Positions 34,774 through 44,059 of a stretch of DNA of 63,967 nucleotides are shown here, piece after piece. The notes under the pieces were generated by a model. The model worked only from the letters and a program-made list of their open reading frames with translations, was not told the origin of the DNA and made no database searches. Both the position numbers and the translations under genes were made by a program. Position 1 is the stretch's first letter; every line of letters starts with the position of its first letter. Source of the DNA: Sulfuricurvum sp. PC08-66 (GTDB taxonomy: Bacteria; Campylobacterota; Campylobacteria; Campylobacterales; Sulfurimonadaceae); contig JQIT01000005.1 of assembly GCA_000830255.1 (NCBI GenBank), positions 252,811-316,777 of the forward strand. The letters are read 5' to 3'.

Positions 34774-36645
34774 CTAGCGCGAATATTTTGCGCATGCCCC
34801 GTTGCTTTTTCTGTAGCTGTTGGCCATATCACCGATAAAGTCAGTATGCCATGCTACACCCACACGAAACTGCATCGCTTGAATCATGCCCCCAAAGCCA
34901 ATCTCGTCACCTTGAAGTGAAGGATGGTACTCTTTGGAGTAGCTAATGCTTGCCAGCGAAACATCGAAGGCTTGTGCTACTTGTGCATAGAGAGTGAAGT
35001 AGGGGTCAGGTGAAAAAAAGGCACTTACGTGTGGTCGTAAATAGAAGTAGGCAACCATCAAGCTCTCATAGACATCTTGCGTATCGCCGTTATCGTCGGT
35101 ATAAGTTTCGCCTGTTTTTCCGCCGTCATAGAGTTGTGCTTCCATGCCTATATCAGCACCCGCTGCTACACCAAATCCAGCCAAAAGGTACCATCGACGC
35201 TCCATGCCCAGCGCAAAATTGGCGCCCAATATGCCTTGGAATTGCGTATTCTTCCCTAGAATAACAGGACGAGCAGAGGCGTTGATGCTCTCGATAAGCC
35301 CTACAGAGGCTAAACCATAGCTATAGATTTCAGAGAGTGAGGGGCTATTACCTATATAGCCCAAATCAGCGACCTCTTTGAAGGTGAGGTAGTTACCGTT
35401 GGCACCACCCCAATTATTGGTGATAATGGTGGGGTCTTTGGTGTAGGCGATTTCGCTGTAGACACCGCTGTAGCCATACTCGACCACTTGGTCGTACTGA
35501 TCTACCCAGCCCGATATCATACGCGCAGTCGTAGTGGTACGCTCCTGTGCAGGCGCACGTAGGCAGGTGTTACCAGGGGTGATAGCTTTGAGCCATCCGA
35601 TTTGGTGCATTTCATCATTGATAGAGCGCATTACTTTGAAGGGTTGGTCGGTGCGAATGGACTCTTGATTCCCAGGGGAGATAGCTAGGCTAAAGAGTGT
35701 CGATTCGGTGACGGTGCCGTGCATGGCGAAGTTTTTGTCGTTTTTGAGACGTACTTGCAGTGCCAACACCGCCGCTTTGAAGCTTTGGGCGAGCGCCGCT
35801 TCATACAGCTGTGCGAAGAGTTGGGGTGAGGTATCACGCACACTTTGTTCATGTGAAGCACCATCTGAAAAAGAGATGGGAATGGTTGTGTAGATTTCAA
35901 AGAGACCCGTAGTGGCATTGAATTGCGAAACAATGAGCGACAACGATTGTGCGACATTGACGCTATGCACGTAGGCGTAGTAGGTGTTGCCCTTGCTATC
36001 GGTGTGTTGGACTTGGGTGATTGTGGCGGTGGCACTAGGTGCATCTGCATGGAGCGAAAAAGCATACGCCGCACCCATAAGCTGTTCTAACATTTCGACG
36101 GGTACGCCTACCTCTTTGGCTTTGGTAGCCATAAAGGTTGTTTTTTCGATGCCTTGAAGTGCTTGGTAGCGCGCATCGAGGGTCTGGGCGAGCAAATAGC
36201 TAATGGTTTTGCCAAAATAGCTGTCCAAATAGGTGTGTACGTTTTTCGCAAAAGCTTCACGTCCCATTGGCGTGGCGTTGTATGCAGGTGCGGGGTTCTC
36301 GATATCGACGCGCTCTAAGGGCGTGACGATGGTGGTCGTAGGTCCTAGAATGATTTTGTCGTAGCGGTCTGTGATGAGTAGGTCAAAATGGCGCGCAAGG
36401 AGTCCATCCAAAAAGCCTTGAGTGGTGGAGAGTCGCATGTCGGGGAGCTTTCGCGCTTCGCCTTTGTAGGGTGTGTAGCTCATGGGAGCGACGGTAGAGA
36501 GCGTAGTAGCACCCATATAGCCAAATCCTAGGACTGATTTGCGACTGCTCTCTTGCATCGTCGCGTCATTGGAGAGGGCAGAGGTTTTGTCGGTTTGGGC
36601 GAAAAGTAGCCCGCTTATGAGGAGAAAAAAGAGAGTGATACGCAT
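34774..36645 (-). CDS. Large exported protein of unknown function
   Basis: 623 residues with a clear signal peptide (MRITLFFLLISGLLFA). No domain is recognised in the first 400 residues. The last ~150 contain aromatic-rich alternating strands (RRWYLLAGFGVAAGADIG, YFYLRPHVSAFF, MQFRVGVAWH) that suggest an outer-membrane or surface beta domain. One Cys pair is far apart, so no haem. Divergent from the cytochrome gene at 36719, with a shared promoter region between them. Confidence 0.7.
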   Translation of the reverse strand: MRITLFFLLISGLLFAQTDKTSALSNDATMQESSRKSVLGFGYMGATTLSTVAPMSYTPYKGEARKLPDMRLSTTQGFLDGLLARHFDLLITDRYDKIILGPTTTIVTPLERVDIENPAPAYNATPMGREAFAKNVHTYLDSYFGKTISYLLAQTLDARYQALQGIEKTTFMATKAKEVGVPVEMLEQLMGAAYAFSLHADAPSATATITQVQHTDSKGNTYYAYVHSVNVAQSLSLIVSQFNATTGLFEIYTTIPISFSDGASHEQSVRDTSPQLFAQLYEAALAQSFKAAVLALQVRLKNDKNFAMHGTVTESTLFSLAISPGNQESIRTDQPFKVMRSINDEMHQIGWLKAITPGNTCLRAPAQERTTTTARMISGWVDQYDQVVEYGYSGVYSEIAYTKDPTIITNNWGGANGNYLTFKEVADLGYIGNSPSLSEIYSYGLASVGLIESINASARPVILGKNTQFQGILGANFALGMERRWYLLAGFGVAAGADIGMEAQLYDGGKTGETYTDDNGDTQDVYESLMVAYFYLRPHVSAFFSPDPYFTLYAQVAQAFDVSLASISYSKEYHPSLQGDEIGFGGMIQAMQFRVGVAWHTDFIGDMANSYRKSNGACAKYSR

Positions 36646-36718
36646 GCAGTTTCCTAGGACAAAAGAGAATGTCGACCATGATACAATGCCAAAACAAAGA
36701 GGTCAATTAATTGGAGAG

Positions 36719-37123
36719 ATGATGCTAAAACGCTTTTTTTTGGGGCTGCTTATTGGCGTGGGGGTGGTGTGTGCCCAAGAGCGTGTCGAGCCTGCTATGG
36801 TGACACATATGCAACAAAGCCATGCCATTCATACGCAACTGCACGCGATGGAGCATGTTATAAGTATTCCTTATATGACGCCATTGGAGCGTGATGCCAA
36901 ACGTTTGGAGATTGCACACTCGATGCAACAAAGTGTGCAAGAAATTATTAGAGATTTAGAGACCCATCCCCAAGCGCGTTTCATGGTGCACCAAGAGGCG
37001 CTCAAAAAAGCCAATGCACTTTTGGAAAAGGCGATTGGGTTACGCGATGTGGTATCGACCGTCCAAAGTGCAGATGCAGTTATCCATACGTGCAATGCGT
37101 GTCATGCGCAATTTAGGAAATAG
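36719..37123 (+). CDS. Small cytochrome c with C-terminal haem
   Basis: 134 residues from the ATG at 36719 (GGAGAG upstream). A longer frame from 36539 would cross the divergent gene. Signal peptide (LKRFFLGLLIGVGVVCA), a helical body, and a single haem site at the very end (HTCNACHAQFRK). Four-helix proteins with this layout resemble cytochrome c'-type. It is similar in plan to the protein at 41505. The porin gene starts three bases after its stop. Confidence 0.82.
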   Translation: MMLKRFFLGLLIGVGVVCAQERVEPAMVTHMQQSHAIHTQLHAMEHVISIPYMTPLERDAKRLEIAHSMQQSVQEIIRDLETHPQARFMVHQEALKKANALLEKAIGLRDVVSTVQSADAVIHTCNACHAQFRK

Positions 37124-37126
37124 TTC

Positions 37127-38296
37127 ATGAGAGGCTTTGTACTGCTTTTTTTGGGCGCCATTTTTGCAAGTGCTACAACCCTCGAAGAGCGTTTGTCACG
37201 CCTAGAGGAGCGTCTCACGCTTGGTACGCAAGAGAGCCAGCTCGTTTTGGGTGGACGTATCCAAATCGACAGCGTGCTCTCTAGCCAAAGTGTCGGTGGA
37301 GCGGGCGGGAGTAATGGATTTGACTATCTTTTTGGTCCTCAATCGATAAAAGCGTTCGATGCCAACGAAGCGGGTGAAATCTCTGCCAATGCCCAAAACA
37401 GTCGCCTCTTCGTACAGACGCGCACACCTACGCAAGAGGGAGTGTTTTTAGAAAGTTTGGTCGAGATAGATTTCGGAGGTGTCGCAGGCAATGAGCGTGT
37501 GGCAAATGCGCATGCACCCCGTCTGCGCCACGCCTATATGAGTTATGCAGGATGGCTTGTGGGGCAGAGCTTTTCGACCTTTATGGGGGGCGAGGCGGAT
37601 GTAGAGCAAAACCTTATGGATGTGGTTTTTGTGCGTCAGCCAATGGTGCGCTATAGCTACAAGCAGGGTGCGTGGCAGCTCGATAGTGCGCTAGAGCTAC
37701 CCGAAACGACGACGCACGAGGCGAATGTGACCGCAGATGTGACACCCACCGCACACGATGACGATAGAGTCCCTGACGCTGTGGTGCGCATAGGCTACAG
37801 TGACACTGCGTGGGCGCTTCAAAGCGCATTTTTGGGACGCTACTTACGCGCCGATACGCACACCGCATGGGGATATGGCATCAATGTGCATGCTACCTAT
37901 ACACTGCCCAATCGAGATAGCATGACAATCGCCTATCGAGGAGGTAGCGCAATAGGGCGTTACATGGTTTATAACTATTTTGCAGATGCTTTGTTGTCTA
38001 GTGATGTGTCGCTCAAACCGCTCGATATTTTTGGATGGCATGGCGCCTATCGACATTGGTGGAGTGACACTCTGCGCTCGACGCTTGCCTACAGCGCAAT
38101 CGCTATGGATAGCAGTGCTTACATAGAGAGTGCATCGATGACCCAAAGCGCTTTTGCCCTGCACGCAAATCTGCGCTACGCACCTTTACGTAATGTTTTG
38201 TGGACACTTGAAGGCATCTATGCGACACGCTATTGGGGGCGTACAAATGCGGCATCTATGGAGCGCGTGATGGTGAGTCTGCGCTATGATTTTTAG
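37127..38296 (+). CDS. DcaP-like outer-membrane porin
   Basis: 389 residues: signal peptide, a short coiled coil (LEERLSRLEERL) as in trimeric porins of the DcaP type, then beta-strands from LVLGGRIQIDSV to the C-terminal VSLRYDF. AGWLVGQSFSTFMG is the family-typical SYAG...GQ-S block. Substrate unknown. In an operon with a haem protein, so may admit sulfur compounds or organic acids. Confidence 0.8.
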   Translation: MRGFVLLFLGAIFASATTLEERLSRLEERLTLGTQESQLVLGGRIQIDSVLSSQSVGGAGGSNGFDYLFGPQSIKAFDANEAGEISANAQNSRLFVQTRTPTQEGVFLESLVEIDFGGVAGNERVANAHAPRLRHAYMSYAGWLVGQSFSTFMGGEADVEQNLMDVVFVRQPMVRYSYKQGAWQLDSALELPETTTHEANVTADVTPTAHDDDRVPDAVVRIGYSDTAWALQSAFLGRYLRADTHTAWGYGINVHATYTLPNRDSMTIAYRGGSAIGRYMVYNYFADALLSSDVSLKPLDIFGWHGAYRHWWSDTLRSTLAYSAIAMDSSAYIESASMTQSAFALHANLRYAPLRNVLWTLEGIYATRYWGRTNAASMERVMVSLRYDF

Positions 38297-38439
38297 TCTT
38301 TTTTGTGATAAAGATGTGAGATTTAAGAAAAATTAATTATTTGTATAAATTATATATCTCCAATATTTAAACGCGATTAAGCTTTGCAGAGTTAGACTGC
38401 CCCTGTTATAAAAAATCTTAATACAAAAAGGGGATTTAC

Positions 38440-39807
38440 ATGGCGTTATCAAGAAGAAGTTTGATGAAGCTCACAGGTCTTGCGGCTGTCTCAGTTGCAA
38501 CTACAGCATGCGCAAGCGGGACATCTGGAGGACCTCAAGTGGCTGGGAAATCGGCTGCTACTTCAGCATTGCTGGGTGCGGCTCCAATTCCTGCGGCAAA
38601 AGGACAACGTGTTGTGATTGTAGGCGCGGGTCCATCGGGTCTTACTATCGCGAAAAATATCAAAAAAGCGAACCCCAAAATCGATGTGGTATTGATGGAC
38701 AAACGTTCTGTCTTTATGTCAGGGTTTATTAGCAATCTTGTTGCAACAGGTGTGTTGCCACTTGAGTTTATTACACACGATTTCTTGGAGGGTGCACGCA
38801 ACGGTAACTATACCTTCTTGCAAGCAACTGTACACGAAATCGACCGTACTTCTAAAACCGTCTTTACCAATGAAGGTACCGTTAAATATGACGTACTTGT
38901 GCTTGCACCAGGTATCGATTATGACTACTCTAAATGGACGAAGGGTGATTTGACACTTGAAAAAGAGTTGCGCACTAAATTCCCTGCGGCGTTTATAGCA
39001 GGTAGCGAAACATTGTCTCTCAAAGCAAAAATCGAAAACTTCGAAGAGGGTGTCTTCGTACAAACTGTTCCTGGTGGTAACTACCGCTGTTTGCCTGGAC
39101 CGTATGAGCGTAGCTGTTTGATTGCTGATTATTTCAAACGCAACAAAATCAACGGTAAAGTCGTTATCTTGGACGAAAATCCAAATATCACTATCAAAAC
39201 TGATGGTTTCCACTCTGCCTTTACAAAATTGTATGGGGATTACATCACCTATATGCCAAGTACCACTATCACCAGTATCGATCCGTTCAAAAAACGTATC
39301 GTTACAGAGTTGGGTGAAGAGATTGACTTTACTGATGCTGCACTCTATCCACGTGTACGTGGTAACCGTTTGCTTGAGCTTGCAGGCGTGGCAAAAGATA
39401 GCGTATTCAACAAAGCTGAGGCAAATATCGACCCCTTTACCTACCAAGTTATCGGGGATAAAAACGTATTTTGTACAGGTGACGTTCGTCCTATGGGCTT
39501 TAGTAAATCTGCAAACACTGCCAATACAGAGGGTGTAATTGTCGCGAAAAATATCGTGAAATACCTTGCAGGTGAAGAACTAAGCCAAAAAACATGGTCA
39601 TCACCTCTTACAGTGTGCTACTCTGCGGTCAATGCTGACCCACTTCGCGCTATCTCGGTTAATGCAGGTTATGCATACGATGAAGCGAAAAAATCTTTCG
39701 GATTTGCCAATGCAGGTACGATGGAGAAATGGGACGGTGCCGAAGGTGTCGCTGGCGGAAAAGGTCTTATCGAGTGGGGCAAAGGTCTCTATCGCGAGAT
39801 GTTCTAA
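38440..39807 (+). CDS. FccB/SoxF-like flavoprotein of sulfide dehydrogenase type
   Basis: 455 residues. A Tat signal (SRRSLMKLTGLAAV) ends near a Cys (TTAC). The FAD-binding VVIVGAGPSGLTIA starts at about 58. The RCLPGPYERSC stretch matches the flavocytochrome c sulfide dehydrogenase site with the first redox Cys. By my alignment from memory, the second redox Cys is replaced by Ala in the AEANIDPFTYQ segment, with an extra Cys in VFCTGDV nearby. It leads the sox-like genes. Substrates could be sulfide or Sox-bound sulfur. Confidence 0.88.
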   Translation: MALSRRSLMKLTGLAAVSVATTACASGTSGGPQVAGKSAATSALLGAAPIPAAKGQRVVIVGAGPSGLTIAKNIKKANPKIDVVLMDKRSVFMSGFISNLVATGVLPLEFITHDFLEGARNGNYTFLQATVHEIDRTSKTVFTNEGTVKYDVLVLAPGIDYDYSKWTKGDLTLEKELRTKFPAAFIAGSETLSLKAKIENFEEGVFVQTVPGGNYRCLPGPYERSCLIADYFKRNKINGKVVILDENPNITIKTDGFHSAFTKLYGDYITYMPSTTITSIDPFKKRIVTELGEEIDFTDAALYPRVRGNRLLELAGVAKDSVFNKAEANIDPFTYQVIGDKNVFCTGDVRPMGFSKSANTANTEGVIVAKNIVKYLAGEELSQKTWSSPLTVCYSAVNADPLRAISVNAGYAYDEAKKSFGFANAGTMEKWDGAEGVAGGKGLIEWGKGLYREMF

Positions 39808-39818
39808 CACAAATGTGT

Positions 39819-39877
39819 CTTGTACGGTTTCGTACAAGGCATATTTTAGCTATGTTTGCCAATAGTTAAAATATGCC
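39819..39877 (+). promoter_or_regulatory. Two abutting hairpins between the flavoprotein gene and soxY
   Basis: CTTGTACG-GTTT-CGTACAAG (39819-39838) is a perfect 8-bp stem. It shares its last base with an 11-bp stem, GGCATATTTTA (39838-39848) against TAAAATATGCC (39867-39877). No long T-tract follows, so an mRNA-processing, stabilising or attenuating role is likelier than simple termination. Confidence 0.8.
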
Positions 39878-39919
39878 TTGAGTGTTTTGAAGGGCATGAA
39901 ATAGTAAAGAGAGGAAAGC

Positions 39920-40390
39920 ATGAACAGACGCAGTTTTATTAAATGGGTGCATGCACTTGGTGCATTGGCGCTTATCAATCCCTCCGTATTGGGACATAAG
40001 CTTCACGCTTATGAAGAGGCGATAGAAATTACGTTCGATGATGCTTTTGCAGAGTATCTCGATGGTCAAAAAGTAGAAGATGGTAGCAAGATAATGGTGC
40101 TAAACATCCCAGATACACCTGAAAACGGTGCTGTAGTACCTGTGGAGGTGACGATAAATCACCCTATGGAAGCTGGCAATTACATCGAAAATATCACTAT
40201 TTTGACTACAAAAAACAAAGTAAATAAAGCAGTTTCGTACGATGTTTCATTGGCGAGTGGTATGGCGTATTTGATGGCAAATGTCAAAATGGGTCAGACA
40301 CAAGAGGTGGTCATTTTGGCACGAACTAACAGTGGAAAAATTTACAAAGCATCAAAAAGCGTTCAAATAGCGCTTGGCGGATGCGGTTGA
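39920..40390 (+). CDS. soxY: Sulfur carrier SoxY
   Basis: 156 residues with a Tat signal (NRRSFIKWVHALGALALI) and the terminal carrier motif GGCG, whose Cys holds the sulfur substrate in the Sox pathway. The immunoglobulin-like core VPVEVTINHPME is typical. GAGGAAAG precedes the ATG. SoxZ follows after 13 bases. soxX, A, B, C and D are not in the window. Confidence 0.92.
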   Translation: MNRRSFIKWVHALGALALINPSVLGHKLHAYEEAIEITFDDAFAEYLDGQKVEDGSKIMVLNIPDTPENGAVVPVEVTINHPMEAGNYIENITILTTKNKVNKAVSYDVSLASGMAYLMANVKMGQTQEVVILARTNSGKIYKASKSVQIALGGCG

Positions 40391-40403
40391 AAAGGGAGTA
40401 GAG

Positions 40404-40736
40404 ATGCAATTACGCGGCACAGTAAAAATATTGGACGATGGCTACAAAGTGGGCGATATCGTCAAAGTTAAATTTATCACCATTCACAAAATGGATACAG
40501 GATTTACAAAAGACAAAGAGTCAGGCAAATCTTTTCCTCGTTTTTTTATGAAAGAGGCAGTTGCCTCTTTTGAGGGCAAAGAGGTCGCACGCTTTACTTT
40601 CGATGTGGCGTTGAGCCAAAATCCTGCTATTGTTTTCCCTCTCAAAGTGACAGGAGCAGGGGAGTTGGTAGTCGATTTTCTCAATTCAGAGGGCGAAAAA
40701 GCACAGAAAAAAGTGCTTATCAAACCTACAGAGTAG
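40404..40736 (+). CDS. soxZ: Sulfur carrier partner SoxZ
   Basis: 110 residues from the ATG at 40404 (GGGAG upstream). A start at 40374 overlapping soxY is rejected. No signal peptide: SoxZ is exported with SoxY. The start LRGTVKILDDGYKVGDIVKVKF and the middle KSFPRFFMKEAVASFEGKEV are SoxZ-like. It forms the SoxYZ heterodimer. Confidence 0.92.
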   Translation: MQLRGTVKILDDGYKVGDIVKVKFITIHKMDTGFTKDKESGKSFPRFFMKEAVASFEGKEVARFTFDVALSQNPAIVFPLKVTGAGELVVDFLNSEGEKAQKKVLIKPTE

Positions 40737-40763
40737 ATTTTAGAATAAAGTGAAAGGAAACAC

Positions 40764-41492
40764 ATGAACAGAAGAAATTTTTTAAAAGTAGTTGCGTCAA
40801 GTACGGCGCTTGTGGCTGTGAGTCCTGCGCTTATTCGCGGCAATTTGTATGCAGCAGATGGCACGCTTTATCGTGCTTACGAAAAGGTACAGTTGGTCGA
40901 TGCAGAGGGTAAGCCTATCAAGGTTTCGGCACTCAACAAAGAGGTCTCCTATGTTTTCAACTATCCTCATGCCTCAACCCCCTCTATTTTGCTCAATCTC
41001 CCCAATGCGACCCAAAAAAATGTTGAATTGGTCTCTGAATCGGGTGAAAAATATGTATGGGAGAGTGGTGTAGGAGCCAATCGTAGTGTAGTAGCGTATG
41101 TAGCTATTTGTACGCATCAGCTTACCCATCCAAGCCCAGGCGATAGCTTCTTTAGCTACGTTCCTAATGGACAAAAAACGATTGCTATCGATAGAAGTGG
41201 GGTCGTGTTGTGCGCCTCTCATCTCTCAGCATTCGACCCTGCGGCAGGCGGCAAAGTCCTAGGCGGACCTGCGACACAACCGCTTAATGCTGTTGTGCTT
41301 GAACACGCTGCAGATGATACTTTGTGGGCAGTGGGAGTTTTGGGTTCAGATAGATTCCAAGACTACTTCAAAACCTTCCGTCCAGAGCTCAAAGAGTATT
41401 ACGGTGGACCTGCGAAAGCCAAACAATTGGTCTCGATAAGCGCCAAAACGGTCAAGCTCACTGAGTATTCCAAAGAAGTGATTCAATACTAA
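40764..41492 (+). CDS. Exported Rieske-type [2Fe-2S] protein
   Basis: 242 residues with a Tat signal (NRRNFLKVVASSTALVAV). Cluster ligands are Cys116 and His118 (ICTHQ), and Cys150 and His153 (LCASH). The two loops are 31 residues apart, more than the usual 15-17, and the disulfide cysteines of cytochrome bc1 Rieske proteins are absent (CTHQL, CASH), so the potential may be low. No cytochrome b gene is near. It probably serves the Sox/flavoprotein electron route in the periplasm. Confidence 0.85.
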   Translation: MNRRNFLKVVASSTALVAVSPALIRGNLYAADGTLYRAYEKVQLVDAEGKPIKVSALNKEVSYVFNYPHASTPSILLNLPNATQKNVELVSESGEKYVWESGVGANRSVVAYVAICTHQLTHPSPGDSFFSYVPNGQKTIAIDRSGVVLCASHLSAFDPAAGGKVLGGPATQPLNAVVLEHAADDTLWAVGVLGSDRFQDYFKTFRPELKEYYGGPAKAKQLVSISAKTVKLTEYSKEVIQY

Positions 41493-41504
41493 AAAGGGGT
41501 CAAA

Positions 41505-41903
41505 ATGAAAAAAATTCTCTTTACCTTGGCTGTTGCAGCTACAATGGTGTGGGCTTCACCCGATCGTCAAGCCCAAATTATGGCGGATATGCGCGAAATG
41601 CTTGTCGCGATGGAGGAGATTCAACGCGCTGGACTCTACAGCTCCACCCAAGAGATGAAAGCGGGGGTCAAAAAACTCCAAAAAACACTCAAATCGCTCG
41701 AGAGCGACGATGTGAAATTGATACTCCCCAAAGACCAAGTCTACGCCTATCAATTTGCTCAAAAAACAGCACGCATGTTGCGCACCTATTCGGATGACAT
41801 GATTGTCTCTATCGAGGCAAATCGTATGGACGATGCGCTTGAGGATTATACGCAACTGCTCAAACAGTGCACCTCCTGCCATATCCGTATTCGTAACTGG
41901 TAA
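41505..41903 (+). CDS. Small cytochrome c with C-terminal haem, last gene of the sox group
   Basis: 132 residues: signal peptide (KKILFTLAVAATMVWA), a helical body, and haem site CTSCHIRIRNW at the end. Same layout as the protein at 36719. It starts 12 bases after the Rieske gene, with a strong terminator downstream, so it ends the transcript. Likely electron acceptor of SoxYZ, flavoprotein or Rieske chemistry. Confidence 0.85.
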   Translation: MKKILFTLAVAATMVWASPDRQAQIMADMREMLVAMEEIQRAGLYSSTQEMKAGVKKLQKTLKSLESDDVKLILPKDQVYAYQFAQKTARMLRTYSDDMIVSIEANRMDDALEDYTQLLKQCTSCHIRIRNW

Positions 41904-41919
41904 GCAATGCCTCTTCAAC

Positions 41920-41952
41920 TCCCCTTTTTTGGGGATTTTCCCTCTTTTTTTA
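41920..41952 (+). terminator. Terminator after the sox group
   Basis: TCCCC-TTTTTT-GGGGA (41920-41935) followed by TTTT and then a seven-T run. Lies 16 bases after the stop codon. Confidence 0.82.
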
Positions 41953-42016
41953 CCGCTACACATAAACACAATTTTTGGATATAGTTAGTCAAAATTTCTC
42001 CCCAAAGGAGCCATAA

Positions 42017-43108
42017 ATGGGCATATTTGGCAATGATAGAGCGCTCGAAGCGCAAATAAGCGTACTCAAAAGTGACAAAGCGCGTCTGGAGTCGGAAGTA
42101 GATGCACTTTCCCATGAGATGCGTACACTCAAAGAGAAGCTTGCTGCGTTTGAGAGTAGCGCCGTGATGAATGCCTCAAAGGGTGACATTATCGAGTTGG
42201 TGTTGGGCTCTTACAAAAGCGGCGTGGGCTTGGTGCAGGAGATTATGCAGGCAAATGTTCATGCCCTAGAGGAGGCGACCGCTATCAACCAAGGTACCAC
42301 CCAAAGTATCGATAATGTCAAACAACAGCGTGATGCAGTCGTAGAGAGTATCGAGACCATTGCGCAGGAGACCAACACACTAGAGCATGGTGCCAATTCA
42401 CTCAATGAGAGCGTCAGTTCTATTAGTGCTATTATCAGTCTCATCAAGGATGTCTCCGACCAGACTAATCTCCTCGCGCTCAATGCCGCTATCGAAGCGG
42501 CGCGTGCAGGTGAACACGGTCGCGGATTTGCTGTCGTCGCCGATGAGGTGCGCAAACTTGCCGAACGTACCCAAAAAGCGACCCAAGAGGTCGAAATCAA
42601 TATCAGCCAACTCAAACAAAACTCAGGCGATATTTTGGATTTGACCAAAAAATTCACTGACCATGGGAATCGTATCAACGAAACCTTGGGAGTTTTCTTC
42701 GATGAGCTTGAGACGGTTATCGCAAACTCTACAAAAATTTCCAATATCACCGAAAATATCACGCGTGAAATTGGTATCGGTAACGGTAAAGCGGATCATA
42801 TTCTCTTCAAGCTCCAAGGCTACAATGTCTTCATGGGCGCTACGCCACCTGCTACACTCTCCACAGAGAATGAGTGTCGATTTGGTAAATGGTTCAGTGT
42901 CAATAGCGAACCTATCAAAAAAGAGACCGCTTTCCTTAATTCAATGCACAATCACCACCACAATGTCCATGCAGGGGTTAAAGAGGCGATGGATTTGTGG
43001 GGCAAAAAAGAGTACAAAAAAGCGATTGAACGTATGCGAGATGTCGAAAAATCGAGTGAAGTTGCTTTTGAAGAGTTGTACGAAGTTTTCAAAAAATATC
43101 GCCGCTAA
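42017..43108 (+). CDS. Soluble methyl-accepting chemotaxis protein with CZB domain
   Basis: 363 residues without membrane helices. An N-terminal coiled coil (about 5-50), the MCP signalling hairpin with [21 protein letters not shown] (about 155-200), and a C-terminal CZB zinc-binding domain (about 255-360) with [17 protein letters not shown] and HNHHHNVH supplying the His/Cys ligands. Cytoplasmic receptors of this type respond to hypochlorite, zinc or pH through the zinc site. AAGGAG precedes the ATG. Confidence 0.92.
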   Translation: MGIFGNDRALEAQISVLKSDKARLESEVDALSHEMRTLKEKLAAFESSAVMNASKGDIIELVLGSYKSGVGLVQEIMQANVHALEEATAINQGTTQSIDNVKQQRDAVVESIETIAQETNTLEHGANSLNESVSSISAIISLIKDVSDQTNLLALNAAIEAARAGEHGRGFAVVADEVRKLAERTQKATQEVEINISQLKQNSGDILDLTKKFTDHGNRINETLGVFFDELETVIANSTKISNITENITREIGIGNGKADHILFKLQGYNVFMGATPPATLSTENECRFGKWFSVNSEPIKKETAFLNSMHNHHHNVHAGVKEAMDLWGKKEYKKAIERMRDVEKSSEVAFEELYEVFKKYRR

Positions 43109-43117
43109 ACTTCTGCG

Positions 43118-43139
43118 CTTAGGCTCCAAGGAGCTTAAG
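43118..43139 (+). terminator. Hairpin after the chemotaxis gene, weak terminator
   Basis: CTTAGGCTCC-AA-GGAGCTTAAG, ten-base arms with one mismatch, nine bases past the stop. No good T-tract, so termination is uncertain. A TAAAAT box follows at about 43152, in the right place for a ribH promoter. Confidence 0.5.
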
Positions 43140-43189
43140 CCTCTTGTGTTAAAATGCCCCATTAATTTATCTAGCATTGGGGTACTCTC

Positions 43190-43654
43190 ATGAACAAAAT
43201 CGAAGGAAATCTTCACGTCACCGCAGGCAAAGTTGCCATTATCGCTTCCCGTTTCAACGCATTTTTTGTCGATAGACTTATCGAAGGGGCGCAAGACGCT
43301 TATGTACGTCACGGTGGGGATGAGAGCAAGCTCGATTTGGTGATGGTACCGGGTGCCTTTGAATTGCCTTTTGCATTGGACAAACTCCTCTCTACAGGTC
43401 ACTATGACGCGGTATGTTGTGTGGGTGCAGTCATTCGTGGTGCGACACCGCACTTTGATTATGTCTCTGCGGAAGCTACCAAAGGCATCGCCAATGTGGC
43501 GCTCAAATACCAAAAACCTGTCTCTTTTGGACTCTTGACCACCGACAATCAAGAGCAAACCATGGAGCGTAGCGGTAGCAAAGCGGGCAACAAAGGCTTC
43601 GAAGCAATGACCACCCTTATCGAGATGATGAATCTGTACAAAGTGATCGGCTAA
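43190..43654 (+). CDS. ribH: 6,7-dimethyl-8-ribityllumazine synthase
   Basis: 154 residues, the usual length. Motifs [34 protein letters not shown] and [17 protein letters not shown] are full matches. Makes the riboflavin precursor in the cytosol. Its stop overlaps the nusB start by one base (TAATG). Confidence 0.96.
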   Translation: MNKIEGNLHVTAGKVAIIASRFNAFFVDRLIEGAQDAYVRHGGDESKLDLVMVPGAFELPFALDKLLSTGHYDAVCCVGAVIRGATPHFDYVSAEATKGIANVALKYQKPVSFGLLTTDNQEQTMERSGSKAGNKGFEAMTTLIEMMNLYKVIG

Positions 43655-44058
43655 TGGCGACACGACATCAAGCGCGTGAAGCGGCTATTGCGCTGCTTTA
43701 TGCGTACGATTTGGGCAATACCAACATCGCCAAATTTGCAGATGATATTTTGGAAGAGAAAAAAATCCGCAACAAACAAAAAGAGTTTACGATGGAGCTT
43801 TTCAACGGCACTATCGAGCACCTACCGCGTCTGGATGAGCTGGTCAAAAAGCACCTCAATGAGTGGGAGTTTGAGCGTATAGGACATATCGAGCGCGCGA
43901 TTTTGCGTATGGGTGCCTATGAGGTACTCTACAATACTATCGATTCTGCTGTCATCATCAACGAAGCGATTGAATTAGCCAAAAAGTTGGCGACTGAACA
44001 AGCACCTAAATTTATAAACGGTGTCTTGGACGGTATAAGCAAAGAGGTCAAAGCGTAG
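43654..44058 (+). CDS. nusB: Transcription antitermination factor NusB
   Basis: 134 residues, all helical, with RHQAREAAIALLYAYD at the start and IERAILRMGAYEVLYN and VIINEAIELAKKLATEQAPKFINGVLDGI near the end, the NusB core. Supports antitermination of rRNA operons. ribH-nusB is a common bacterial pair. Confidence 0.95.
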   Translation: MATRHQAREAAIALLYAYDLGNTNIAKFADDILEEKKIRNKQKEFTMELFNGTIEHLPRLDELVKKHLNEWEFERIGHIERAILRMGAYEVLYNTIDSAVIINEAIELAKKLATEQAPKFINGVLDGISKEVKA

Positions 44059-44059
44059 C

